Of a stretch of DNA of 64,000 bases, positions 29,327 to 40,453 are shown one piece after another. The stretch's first letter is position 1, and each line of letters opens with the position of its first letter. The DNA lies in assembly GCA_016721825.1 (NCBI GenBank), contig JADKHI010000001.1, forward strand, positions 372,001-436,000. The letters are read 5' to 3'. The position numbers and the translations under genes are program-made. The notes under the pieces are model-generated. The model searched no databases. It was not told the origin of the DNA and worked only from the letters and a program-made list of their open reading frames with translations. Source of the stretch: Flavobacteriales bacterium (GTDB lineage Bacteria > Bacteroidota > Bacteroidia > Flavobacteriales_F > PHOS-HE28).

Positions 29327-31650
29327 ATGAACGAAGCCGAGACCCGCGCCGAACTGATCGACCCCGCCTTGAAGGAGGCCGGATGGGGCGTAGTGCCCGA
29401 TAGCCGGATCCGGCGCGAGTACCAGATCACCTGGGCCGCTTGCAGGTGCTGCGGGTAGACGCAACACGGCCGACTTCGCCGACTACATCCTAGAGTACAA
29501 AGGCCGCATGGTGGCCGTAGTTGAGGCCAAGAAGGCGAGTGAGCCCGTAAGCCTGGGCCTTGGGCAGGCGAAGAAGTATGCGGGCAAGCTGAAGCTGCGC
29601 CATGCGTACAGCACGAATGGCAAGGGCATCTACGCCGTGGACATGCTTGTGGGCCATGAGGGGAGATCAGCGCCTGGCCGACCCCGGAGGACCTCTGGCG
29701 CATCCTGCATCCGGAGCCACCGACTCTGCCCGCACCGAGCACCATTGATTGGCTCGACCGCTTCGGCTCGATCCCTTTTGAGGACAAGAGCGGAAGTTGG
29801 CAGCCGCGCTACTACCAGGACATCGCCATTCAACGCGTGCTGGACGCCGTGGCGAAGCAGCAGGACCGGATCCTGCTGACGCTGGCCACCGGAACCGGGA
29901 AGACGGCCATCGCCTTCCAGATCGCTTGGAAACTCTTCCACGCCAAGTGGAACCTTGGCCGCGACGGGCAGCGCCGGCCGCGGATCCTCTTCCTGGCGGA
30001 CCGCAACATCCTGGCCGACCAAGCCTACAACGCCTTCAGCGCCTTCCCCGAGGATGCCCTCGTGCGTATCGACCCGAAGAGCATCCAGAAGAAGGGCAAG
30101 GTGCCCACGAATGGAAGTGTGTTCTTCACCATCTTCCAGACCTTCATGAGCGGGCCGGGGGATACGCCCTATTTCGGCGACTACCCGCCCGACTTCTTCG
30201 ACCTGATCATCATCGACGAGTGCCACCGGGGCGGCGCCAACGACGAGAGCACGTGGCGCGACATCCTGAAGTACTTCAGCCCGGCCGTGCAGCTTGGTCT
30301 TACGGCAACTCCGAAGCGTGACCAGAACGTGGACACGTACAAGTACTTCGGCGACCCGGTCTACATCTACTCCCTGAAGGAGGGCATCAACGACGGCTTC
30401 CTCACGCCCTTCAAGGTGCGGCAGATCACCACCACCCTGGACGAGTATGTGTACACCCGGATGACAAGGTGGAGGAGGGTGACGTGCAGGAGGGCAAGCG
30501 GTACACGGAGGCCGAGTTCAACCGCATCATTGAGATCAAGGCCCGCGAGGAGTATCGCGTGAAGGTCTTCATGAGTGAGATCGACCAGCGCGAGAAGACG
30601 CTGGTGTTCTGTGCCACGCAGGACCACGCCCTGGCCGTGCGCGACCTCATCAACCAGTACAAGACGAGCACCGACCCCAACTACTGCCACCGCGTGACGG
30701 CGGATGATGGTGAGGTGGGTGAGCAACACCTACGGGACTTCCAGGACAATGAGCGGAACAGTCCGGTGATTCTGACGACGAGCCAGAAGCTGAGCACCGG
30801 TGTGGATGCCCGCAATGTGCGGAACATCGTGCTGCTGCGCCCGGTGAACAGCATGATCGAGTTCAAGCAGATCGTGGGGCGCGGTACCCGCCTGTACGAC
30901 GGCAAGGACTACTTCACGATCTACGACTTCACGAAGGCCCACGAGCACTTCGCGGATCCCGAATGGGACGGTGAGCCGCTGGAGCCAGAGCCACGCGGGG
31001 AGCGCAAGCCGCATAAGGAGTACCCGGAGCCCTCCTAGTGACCCACCGGACCAGGTGAGCCCCCACCGCCCCAGATCCTCCGCGTGAAGCTGGCAGATGG
31101 CAAGGGAGCGCAAGATCCAACATACCGCGTCCACGAGCTTCTGGGGTACGGATGGCCAGCCGCTGAGCGCTGAGGCCTTTATGCGCCTGTTGTTCGGCGA
31201 GCTCCCCACTTCTTCAAGGATGAGGACGAGCTGCGCACCCTGTGGAGCCAACCCGACACCCGGAAGAAGCTATTGGAGGAACTGAGCGAGAAAGGCTTCC
31301 CCGCGAACCAACTGGCCGAACTCCAGCGCCTGATCGATGCGGAGCGCAGCGACCTGTTCGACGTGCTGGCCTATATCGCCTTCAGTCAGGAGCCCCAGCT
31401 CCGCGAGCAACGCGCCCTGGCCGCGCGCTCCCATTTCGCGCAGTATGACGACCGCCAACGCGCCTTCCTGGACTTTGTGCTCCAGCAGTACGTGAAGTCA
31501 GGTGGGGACGAGCTCCAGCCAGAGAAGCTGCCGATCATCCTGCAACTGAAGTACAAGACCATCCCCGACGCGACGAAGGAACTCGGTGACGTGGCCCGCA
31601 TACGGGAGACGTTCGTGGGGTTTCAGAGGTGGTTGTATGGGGGGAGGTGA
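29327..31650 (+). pseudogene. hsdR: type I restriction endonuclease subunit R, multiply frameshifted
   Basis: About 775 codons in several frames. The N-terminal nuclease domain has a PD-(D/E)xK core (DFADYILEYKGRMVAVVEAKK). The SF2 helicase motor follows with Walker A TGTGKTA, motif II DECHRGG, LGLTATPKRD (motif III), and the motif VI region IVGRGTRLYDGKDYFTIYDFTKAHEHF. The C-terminal helical domain (LLEELSEKGFPANQLAELQRLIDAERSDLFDVLAYIAF ... FVGFQRWLYG) binds the M/S core. It cleaves DNA after ATP-driven translocation. Breaks are near 29.44, 29.67, 30.46, 31.04 and 31.2 kb. No hard stop interrupts the rebuilt frame, so function may be intact in the real genome. Confidence 0.85.
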
Positions 31651-31954
31651 AAATCGACGAAGCACTTGCGTTCCGAGGAATGAGTTGCCCAATTGGCTAC
31701 TGACTCGCCCCACGTGGCTTCCAGGTATGCCGTGCGACTTTTACTCACAGTGACAGGTAGACGGCATGAAACCCGTTGCGGGCCGATATTGACCTTGGGC
31801 TTTAAGCGGTGGTGGGACAAACCGTGCGACCTCCGTCGGCCGCTCTACGCGTTGAGGCACCGTCTTTGTCGTTGAAATCGCGTTACTTGGCCTTGAAATG
31901 CCAAGTCTACGTTGTGGCGTTTCAATGCTCAGAACTCACTACATCGACCACGCT
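31651..31954. other. 304-base gap after hsdR, nothing recognised
   Basis: Separates the R-M locus from the low-GC operon. No clear terminator hairpin or promoter box could be picked out by eye. Open frames here are short and unlike known proteins. Confidence 0.4.
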
Positions 31955-32491
31955 ATGGCCGACAACACAAAGGAGCAACCTCCCGAGGAGGAATCTTTGG
32001 ATTTGGATAAGCAAGAGGGTATAACGCCTGAACCGATACCAGAACCGATAACCTTTCTAAACCTCCATAACGGGCTCACGTTTAGCTGCGTAGATGGACT
32101 AAATATCGACCCCAAAGCTGTCTACGCCATAAAGATCACGGCTGGTGAGTTACGGGCCAATGACTTCAAGAGTAAATGGGAAAAGGACCAAGATCAAAAT
32201 CGAGAGCATCCTCCAATAGATCCGCAGTACCCTCAGCAAACATGCAGCAAGCGCGGGGTCTCAATTTCCTCAACAGAGGAGGCTGACAAGCTGGAAGGAG
32301 GTGTTTCAGGACCAGTGGCCTCTCAACCCAAGCACTACAATAGGATTGCCCTGTTCACTTTCGGAGGGAGATGTGGTTGCGTCAAGCCCACTAAGAGTAA
32401 GCGAAATGATTACCACTGCGACTTTTATAAGAGCGATCAGTTCGACTTCACACACGTCTCTGTAGTGGAGATTAAGCCCCTGCACCCATGA
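31955..32491 (+). CDS. hypothetical protein, first gene of a low-GC two-gene operon
   Basis: A 178-residue soluble protein, acidic at the start (EEESLDLDKQEGITPEPIPEPI). Beta-rich stretches follow (TFLNLHNGLTFSCVDGLNI, AVYAIKITAGELRANDF), then a Cys/Lys-rich segment (RCGCVKPTKSKRNDYHCDFYKSDQF). No family recognised. It ends in an ATGA overlap with the next gene, so the two are translationally coupled. Base composition is well below the chromosome. The frame is intact. An in-frame ATG at 31898 also exists; I prefer 31955 because upstream residues look non-coding. Confidence 0.55.
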   Translation: MADNTKEQPPEEESLDLDKQEGITPEPIPEPITFLNLHNGLTFSCVDGLNIDPKAVYAIKITAGELRANDFKSKWEKDQDQNREHPPIDPQYPQQTCSKRGVSISSTEEADKLEGGVSGPVASQPKHYNRIALFTFGGRCGCVKPTKSKRNDYHCDFYKSDQFDFTHVSVVEIKPLHP

Positions 32492-33747
32492 GCAAGGTGG
32501 TTTCACTGATCCCGGATGTTCACCAGATCGTCAGCGGTGATCTCGCTATCGTGAACGATGGTGAGTACGATGTGCTGTATTCGGGCCGTAACAAGTATGA
32601 AACAAGAGTACTTGGAGCGATTCTGAAAGAAGACGAAGAGAAAGGGTGTATGACATACGTTCATGTTCTACTGAAATCCGGAGATTATTCAAGCTTTCTG
32701 CGTGGGGCGGTGACCCTCAAGTCTCTGTATCAAAACAGCCAAGCGCTGTTCTTTGTTGACAAGACGTACGGAGGGAGATTTTTGGGTGCCAGTATTGCTA
32801 CCTGGGAGGATATTCCTGAAGACCATCGCCCCCTCGACAACTCCTTCTGTCCGGCATTTTCCTATGAGCCCTCGTTTGAGTTCGATGTCTCAATGAAGGA
32901 TGGTCGATCTGAGGAACACTTGGTCCTTCCACATGAAACGAATGAAGTGAATGAATCCTTCACGCGTTTCATAGATGCCTCTCTATCGTGGACAAAAAGA
33001 ATCGGGATTAAAGCTATAGCCTATAATGAGGGGTTAATGGCAGCAAGCTTCAAGATACGCTTCAGAGTTGAGCTTCCCGAAATGGATCAGACTTCAATTG
33101 CGGCCGTTGATATTACCAAGGTTCGCAACCTTCTTCCATCAATATTGAAACTGGCCGTATCCAAGGGCATAAGGGCCGAGGTCATGACCAAGGAAACTAT
33201 AGAGCATAGTAGTCCTGAGTTTCAGACCATCATGTCCGGCGTAAACGAAATCTTCGATGAAGTACACGCGATGAGGCCTACGGTCGATGAGATGAGGAAG
33301 GTGTTGGCGCAAGCAGTTCAGCCAATGCAGGGCCTACAATTCAGTGACAGCTTCAAGCGGATTGAGATTGACAATCTTGATACTCGTGGCGCCGCAATAC
33401 CTATCGGAGTAGTGGATGAACAATATGTGGCCGAGGCGAATGAAGTGCCTGCCGACCCTCTCAAGGTCGATATCACTGTTAAGGATGAGACGCCCCGCTC
33501 CTATGCCATTCAGGTCACCAACTTCAACATCGAGAACGGTAACGGGAAAGCATACGTTGGCAACGACAAGAAAACCTTAGGCAAGGTTAGCATCTATGTC
33601 AGAGGCCGCAAATCGTATGATGGCACACACTTCACTCAGAGCATGCACGAGAAAGACCCCTTTGACATAAAGGGTAAAGCCGTTAGAGTGAACGGTCGTA
33701 TCAAGAGCATTTCAATAGAACTGCCTCCACAGAAGGGAGATCAATAG
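32488..33747 (+). CDS. unknown 419-residue protein, second gene of the low-GC operon
   Basis: Intact, soluble, no signal peptide. The N-terminal third is beta-rich (GDLAIVNDGEYDVLYSG, CMTYVHVLLKSGDYSSFLRG) and distantly recalls DUF6575-like domains (weak guess). The middle has helices with a hydrophobic pattern (ITKVRNLLPSILKLAVSKG, VNEIFDEVHAMRPTVDEMRKVLAQ). The last 80 residues are a small beta domain (GNDKKTLGKVSIYVRGR, IKGKAVRVNGRIKSISIEL), perhaps OB- or SH3-like. One counted line (33001-33060) is 43% GC versus 60% in dnaE. Its place beside the R-M locus on the island makes a defence role plausible but unproven. Confidence 0.6.
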   Translation: MSKVVSLIPDVHQIVSGDLAIVNDGEYDVLYSGRNKYETRVLGAILKEDEEKGCMTYVHVLLKSGDYSSFLRGAVTLKSLYQNSQALFFVDKTYGGRFLGASIATWEDIPEDHRPLDNSFCPAFSYEPSFEFDVSMKDGRSEEHLVLPHETNEVNESFTRFIDASLSWTKRIGIKAIAYNEGLMAASFKIRFRVELPEMDQTSIAAVDITKVRNLLPSILKLAVSKGIRAEVMTKETIEHSSPEFQTIMSGVNEIFDEVHAMRPTVDEMRKVLAQAVQPMQGLQFSDSFKRIEIDNLDTRGAAIPIGVVDEQYVAEANEVPADPLKVDITVKDETPRSYAIQVTNFNIENGNGKAYVGNDKKTLGKVSIYVRGRKSYDGTHFTQSMHEKDPFDIKGKAVRVNGRIKSISIELPPQKGDQ

Positions 33748-33960
33748 ATCTATCCGCGCACATTCTTTAGGACTCGTAATTTCGACTTGGGCTAAGCGCG
33801 TTATGCCCACAAGACCCACGATTGTATTTCGCGCAATGGGAAGCTCACAATGTCGAGTGGCGTGCATCACCCATACCTTCTTGCAGCACTGTAATAAAGG
33901 GCAAGAACATCATGGGCAAGGGTTCAGGAGATACGATTCAGCTTCGCTCCATGCGGGCCT

Positions 33961-34771
33961 TCAGTTCGGCTTTGTGTTGGGATGGGCACACCGCGCATAG
34001 ATGCGCTTGAGGGCAGCTTTCACCTCGGCCCTTCGCTGCGCTGTTCTCAACTCCTTCCAGTAGCTCTTCCACTTCACGCGCTTCAGCATGTCCTGGGCTG
34101 GCCGTAGGCGCTCTGTCTCAACCTCGGGCTCGATGAACAACACCTCATTGCAGCGCTGGAGCAGATAGCCACCCAGGGCTCGCCATTTCTTCTTGTCCAG
34201 CAGGTCGTCCAAGGTGCGGACGCCGTATGGCTTCAGAAGAGCCAACCGCTTCACGTGGACCTCCACCCGCATCGTCTCATCCGGTAACCGGCACTGCGCG
34301 GCCTTGTCTAGATCTTGGAAGTAGAACTGGTGGTGTTCTGATCCGAATGCCGATGGCAGGATATCGCATCGGCTTGGCAAAGGCCGTGCGGTGCCCGATG
34401 AAGCAGGGGATCAGGTCAGCCGTCGGTAATGAAGGTTCAAAATTCACCCCGATCTCCAGCCGGACCAGTTGAAGGTCTTTGGCGGAGAGACCGAACTCGC
34501 ACTCCATCTGCCACACCGCCCTGACGAACTGCGGGTAGGTGAAATCCTCATAGTTGAAGCCGCCATGCACTTGCTTATGAAAGGACCCCAGGATCAGATA
34601 GACGCTCGCGAATGGGTTGAACAGGAAGGTGAACTCTCCCCAACTCGCAACATCCGTTGCCCGGAGTTTCAGATGCGGTTTGTCCGCAGGCTTCCAGTTC
34701 AGCTTAGAATGGCTTCGAAGGTGGTCCCGTACTGAAAGGGGAACGACCTTGAGCTTCATCCAGTCATACAT
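33961..34771 (-). CDS. replication-initiation-like protein of the element, frameshifted (tentative)
   Basis: About 265 codons in two frames joined near 34370. The first part reads GGFNYEDFTYPQFVRAVWQMECEFGLSAKDLQLVRLEIGVNFEP; the second QFYFQDLDKAAQCRLPDETMRVEVHVKRLALLKPYGVRTLDDLLDKKKW. This order (LEIGVN, then a KxYDK-like stretch, then RxEVxVKR) resembles phage/plasmid replication proteins of the filamentous II/X kind found on Bacteroidetes mobile elements. The resemblance is from memory and no catalytic Tyr/His site can be assigned. It is the last gene of the minus-strand module starting at the integrase, 2 bases after the preceding gene. Confidence 0.4.
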
Positions 34772-34773
34772 GG

Positions 34774-35032
34774 CTACCCCCTCTTTGCAGAGGTCTGATC
34801 ACCGCAGTATCCATGAACGAGGCTCAGCATGGCCTCATACTCGCGCGGCTCTATGTGGGAAGCGTACTGCGCACGGAAGGCTTCACATAACGGCTGGACG
34901 AGCTTGACCAAACGGATGACCCGAAGTGTGCCATGGAGGAACGAAGGGTCTGGAATGCTCCAGGATGAGCTCCGCGAGCACGCGTTGCTCTTGCTCCAGC
35001 CCATGCAGGGCCGAGCTGTCTATCTTTGCCAT
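34774..35032 (-). CDS. small unknown protein of the integration module, frameshifted
   Basis: About 86 codons. It begins MAKIDSSALHGLEQEQRVLAELILEHS and continues one frame over as PDPSFLHGTLRVIRLVKLVQPLCEAFRAQYASHIEPREYEAMLSLVHGY. The switch is near 34955. Mostly helical, soluble, no family recognised. It lies between the excisionase-like HTH gene and the replication-like gene on the same strand. It is too short and broken to assign a role. Confidence 0.4.
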
Positions 35033-35178
35033 TGACTACTGGATTGGAGCCGGAACTCGTGGGAGCGGGGACCCGGCTCAGTTGCTCTTGGGGCCAGCAA
35101 CGCTCAGTTCGGAGCACATTGCGGCCTGGTCTTGGGACGCCCTGAAATGACGGAAGGGCGGTGGCTCATTTGCCACAC

Positions 35179-35469
35179 TCACCGAGCCTTCGCCGAGAAG
35201 CGCATGGCCTGGACGCTCGCCAGTACCTCGCTGCGCTTGTAGCGCACACGGGCTCCAATGCGGTAGCCATTGAGCAGTCCCCGCTTGGTATACAGCCTGA
35301 GCGTAGGCAGCGTGATGCCCAACATCTGGGCAGCTTCCTTGCGGGAGATGAGTTCCTCAGCAAGTGGTGGAGGCGCGGCGGCTTGCGACTCTATCTCCGT
35401 GCGAAGAGTCTCCCTGATCAACCTTTTGAGCTCCTCAGGTGTAATGGAAACGAAAGTGATCTGATTCAT
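35179..35469 (-). CDS. excisionase-like helix-turn-helix protein
   Basis: A 96-residue protein. A helical N-terminus (TPEELKRLIRETLRTEIES) precedes a MerR/excisionase-type winged HTH: LISRKEAAQMLGITLPTLRLYTKRGLLNGYRIGARVRYKRSEVLASVQAM. The pattern SRKEAAxxLGxxxxTLxxYxxxGxLxxxRxGxRxRYxxxEV is that of Bacteroidetes mobile-element HTH_17 proteins, which are usually encoded beside an integrase and act as excisionases or regulators. Here the integrase is on the same strand about 1.5 kb upstream. Intact frame. Confidence 0.75.
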   Translation of the reverse strand: MNQITFVSITPEELKRLIRETLRTEIESQAAAPPPLAEELISRKEAAQMLGITLPTLRLYTKRGLLNGYRIGARVRYKRSEVLASVQAMRFSAKAR

Positions 35470-35556
35470 AGTCCAGCCGCCAATTGTTCAGCGACGGGAC
35501 GAAATGACGATTGCGAGAAAGGGCGGGCAATACCGACCAGTTACGTAACTCCTATC

Positions 35557-36178
35557 CTACACTCGCTTCTTCTCTGAATTGGGATTCTTGCCAATCTTGA
35601 ACGTGTATGTCCCCCCGGCCTGTGCCCTCTTGGCTTCATGTACTGGATCGAAGTATTCCTCAGCTATCCTCTCACCGCCCTCCAGCGCGAATGCAGCGCT
35701 CAGCCGCTTCGCAAGTTCAGTACGGGAATACTTGCCGCCATTCATCGGGAGGGCCAACCAGTTCTTTCCAACCAGTTCCTCCACCAAGTTGAAGAGGTCG
35801 GCTGGCTCACCCAACCACGTAAACTGAGGCACCAATGCCCTTTGACTCTCTAAGTCACCAGTCTTACTCGAAAGCACTTCCTGGATGTGTCGTACCAAGG
35901 CTTGTGCTCTACTCTGAGCCTGGCCCACATTCTCCGCCACGACCCCATAGAACCTCCACCACTGGCCAGCTCCTCCACTTCTCGCCAATCCTTCAGCTCA
36001 TCACAGAAGCCCTTAACCCCTCCGTTAGTTCTGGCTCTGAAGCATAGCGGGCGACCACTGAATCGAGCACCTTGTAGTAGCTGGGGAGCCAATGATTGTA
36101 CAAGGCAAACAGGCTTCCGGGTTCCTCATCTTCATACCACTCCATCACCTGAAGTTCGCCCAGTTCTGCAACGGTCAT
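35557..36178 (-). CDS. unknown protein of the integration module, frameshifted
   Basis: About 205 codons. The N-terminus (MTVAELGELQVMEWYEDEEPGSLFALYNHWLPSYYKVLDSVVARY) starts at 36178, overlapping the upstream gene by ATGA. The C-terminal part (AFALEGGERIAEEYFDPVHEAKRAQAGGTYTFKIGKNPNSEKKRV) is in a different frame; one or two indels in 35.93-36.02 kb join them. No known family. The basic tail KNPNSEKKR could bind nucleic acid. It belongs to the minus-strand operon of the island. Confidence 0.45.
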
Positions 36179-36987
36179 TCCTGCACAATTCTCCACGCTT
36201 CCCATTCATCAAACAAGTCAGGCAGCTTGCCGCTGTAGTTCGGCCTCAATAGAGACCTATTGAGGGCATCGAGCCCGGCCACTCGCAGGAACTCGACATC
36301 GCGCTTCATACCGAAAGGTCCTTGTTCAAACTGCTTCAACCAACCTGCTGCATGTTCGAGTTCCAGCTCAGCTTCCTTCCTTGCCGCTTCTGGTATCAAC
36401 CGCTTGGTCGCTGCGTCAAGCGAAGCACCGATGACAGTCCTTTCAATAACCTCTCGACCCTTTGCCAATCCTTCGGCAAGCACCGGATCGAATCGATGAT
36501 CGATGAGTAACGCCTTCACTTCTTCGGCAAAGTCCATGAGCCACGGGCGTGGGCCATCCTCACCTACGTCGAAAATCATCCAGCCGAACCGTGCGCCCTG
36601 CCGATGTGCCCCCGCGTCCGGCTCACGCTCGTAAGGCGACAAAATGCTTTGGCGCTCACGATCCAAGGCTGCACACAGACGCTCAACCTTGTCCGACCGT
36701 CGCTCCTTCGCCCCTCCTCTAATTCCCCTATTGAGGACGAGATAGGCACATGCGATCGCTTCCAAGCACACACGATGGGTTTGATCTGCGGGCGATAGGT
36801 CTTTCTCGTTCCAGGGCTTGACGTAACGCTTCTCTTTGCGCGTCCTGCCCGGAAGTGCCCCTTTCACTTGATACTCCCAAGTGTCCGTGTAGGGATCACT
36901 GAACTCTTCAACTGCTTTGGTCGGTACCGCTTTCGCAGTTTTTGATCTGGGGGTTGATGCGGTAGTGCTCGGTGCTTTCTTGGCCAT
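36175..36987 (-). CDS. unknown protein downstream of the integrase
   Basis: A 270-residue intact soluble protein with a Lys/Thr-rich, disordered start (AKKAPSTTASTPRSKTAKAVPTKAV) and a long helical body (THRVCLEAIACAYLVLNRGIRGG, ARKEAELELEHAAGWLKQFEQ). No family recognised. It starts 23 bases after the integrase stop and overlaps the next gene by ATGA, so it is part of one operon. Bacteroidetes integrative elements often carry such unknown genes between the integrase and the excisionase. Confidence 0.55.
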   Translation of the reverse strand: MAKKAPSTTASTPRSKTAKAVPTKAVEEFSDPYTDTWEYQVKGALPGRTRKEKRYVKPWNEKDLSPADQTHRVCLEAIACAYLVLNRGIRGGAKERRSDKVERLCAALDRERQSILSPYEREPDAGAHRQGARFGWMIFDVGEDGPRPWLMDFAEEVKALLIDHRFDPVLAEGLAKGREVIERTVIGASLDAATKRLIPEAARKEAELELEHAAGWLKQFEQGPFGMKRDVEFLRVAGLDALNRSLLRPNYSGKLPDLFDEWEAWRIVQE

Positions 36988-37009
36988 GCCTAAGGGTATA
37001 TCACAGTTC

Positions 37010-38306
37010 TCAAACCACTGCCTTCAGACGGGACTCACTCCCAAAGACTACCGCAATGATGTCCGCATGCTGCTCACCATCGAGCCGCAGGTACTTCAGG
37101 AATGCAGCTTCGGTCCGGTGGCCGGTTACCGACATGATGGTCTGCGATGGGATGCCCCTCTGGTATAGGTTCGTTGCGAATGAACGGCGGGCCGTGTGCG
37201 TGGAGATGAGTTCCCACTTGGCATGGGCGACCTCTCTCCGGACCCCTCCCTTAGCGATCCCGACCATCACCTTTGTTTGTAGCGTTAGCACGAGCCGCGC
37301 CACCTCCTTCACGTAATCGTTGAGCTTCTGGTTGGAGATCGTCGGAGGCACCGCGCCCTCATAGCTGGCCATGATGGCGCCCACGATGGGATGCAAGGGA
37401 ATGACCACCGCCTTGCCGGTCTTGCTCATCTGGATCCGGATACGGCCTTCCGAGATGTGCTCCTGTTTCAAGTTCGTGAAGTCACCAAAGCGTAGGCCTG
37501 TCCAGGCACCAATCAGGAACAAATCACGAGCCCTTTCCAAGCGGGGTGCTCGATCCAGATGCAGGCGGTACAAGGCTTCGAGCTCCGCCTCATTGAGGTA
37601 CACTTTGTCGGTGCGCTCCTCCGGGATGGTAATGCGCTTGGACCGGAAACCCCGGTTCACTTCATACCCTTCCTCCTCGGCCGCATTGACGAACATGCGC
37701 AAGGCTCGCATGTACTTGCCGACCGTGTTCGTGGCCAGGCCTTTGCCGGTGGTGAGGAACTTCATGAAGCCCTCCACGAAGTCAGCATCCAGGGCGGAGA
37801 AGGGTATGCGACTTCCCTTCCTTCGTTCCGTGAGATACTCGCGCAGAAGATCAGCGGTCAGCTTGTTCCTTCCGTGGTACGTGGAATGCAGGGGCTTGCC
37901 CGTCTTGGCGTTCACCTTCCCCACTGCCTGTGCATTGAACGTGTCGATGTAGCCGAGCAGGTCGGTCGGCTTGCCTTTGGTCTTCCCCGTCGCCTTGTCC
38001 AGTGCCTGCTTCAGTTCCGCCTCCTCCGGCTCCCGGTCGAAGTCCCGGGCGAATTGACTGAATGCTGACTTCCGCGCTGGCCAGCAGCTTGTCCAACCGG
38101 TCGTTGAAATCAGGATACTCGGGAAAGGCCTTGGTCTCCTTCGCCCGTTGGTAGTTCCGCTGCTTCTTTTCCACGCACCAGTGGTTCGGATGGATCGCCT
38201 CCCCGGTGGGATAGACCAGGCGACGATTGCCCCAACGGATGACGAAGTTGACCGGCGTTGGACGGTCGGATTGCAGGGTCCTGAGGTTGAAGTTGTACTT
38301 GGGCAT
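37010..38306 (-). CDS. int: tyrosine integrase of the island, frameshifted
   Basis: About 430 codons. The arm-binding N-terminus (MPKYNFNLRTLQSDRPTPVNFVIRWGNRRLVYPTGEAIHPNHWC) is in one frame; a single-base indel near 38070 (LLASAE then SAFSQF) joins it to the rest. A SAM-like core-binding domain follows, then the catalytic domain. The catalytic set is visible: R in GAWTGLRFGDFTNL, HTARR in STHTARRSFATNL, H in SVTGHRTEAAFLKY with the nucleophile Tyr. This is the usual Bacteroidetes phage-integrase form. It lies next to attR and is read away from it, so it should catalyse recombination at the tRNA-Asp site. Confidence 0.9.
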
Positions 38307-38361
38307 GGTGGAGGCTGGCGTTGTTCCCTTCGTGCGTGCAAAGGTAACCGCCCCTTTCCTC

Positions 38362-38382
38362 GGTTGTCGGTTTGGTTGTCGG
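38362..38382 (+). repeat. right arm-type integrase-binding repeats (putative)
   Basis: Two GGTTGTCGG units at 38362 and 38374 (period 12), between the integrase start and attR. Same sequence, spacing and orientation as the pair at 12715-12737. Confidence 0.6.
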
Positions 38383-38494
38383 TTTTGGACTCGTTTAGCA
38401 CCTCTTCCCCTTCCCTTCCTTTTCCCTCTACCTCTGCTATATCCCTTTATTTACAGGCTTTTCAACCGGGAAGCAAGGAAATGGAAGGGGTATA

Positions 38495-38518
38495 GGTTCG
38501 AGTCCCGTCCGGACCGCA
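38495..38518 (+). repeat. attR: 24-bp copy of the tRNA-Asp 3' end
   Basis: Identical to 12635-12658. It lacks the rest of the tRNA, so it is a remnant of the target duplicated by integration, not a tRNA gene. Confidence 0.9.
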
Positions 38519-38520
38519 AA

Positions 38521-38552
38521 GGTCCTCACGAAAGTGGGGACCTTTTCGTTTT
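38521..38552 (+). terminator. original tRNA-Asp terminator, now stranded beyond the island
   Basis: GGTCCTCAC and GTGGGGACC pair around a GAAA tetraloop (one T-G pair) and are followed by TTTTCGTTTT. It lies 2 bases after attR, where the terminator would have stood before integration. Confidence 0.75.
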
Positions 38553-38563
38553 ACAGCCTTTCT

Positions 38564-40410
<1,847 letters not shown>

Positions 40411-40453
40411 GTCGATCGGAAGGAGGCAATGTAGCTTTCAGCGGATCAGAACG

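Larger units (their letters stand above)
12635..38518. mobile_element. integrative genomic island inserted in tRNA-Asp (about 25.9 kb)
   Basis: Bounded by a 24-bp direct repeat of the tRNA-Asp 3' end (12635-12658 and 38495-38518). A tyrosine integrase of the Bacteroidetes type sits 190 bases inside the right repeat, as is usual for tRNA-targeting elements. Matching arm-type repeats lie inside both ends. The cargo is a PKD adhesin, a KTSC protein, a type I R-M locus with inserted HEPN, DUF262/DUF1524 and HD genes, and a low-GC unknown operon. An excisionase-like HTH gene and a replication-like gene accompany the integrase. No conjugation (Tra or relaxase) genes can be recognised, so it is probably mobilised by a helper or immobile. 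Confidence 0.88.

Noticed and set aside
38495..38518. A second tRNA-Asp gene
   Set aside because: Only the 3' end is present; the D-arm, anticodon arm and 5' acceptor strand are missing. It is attR.
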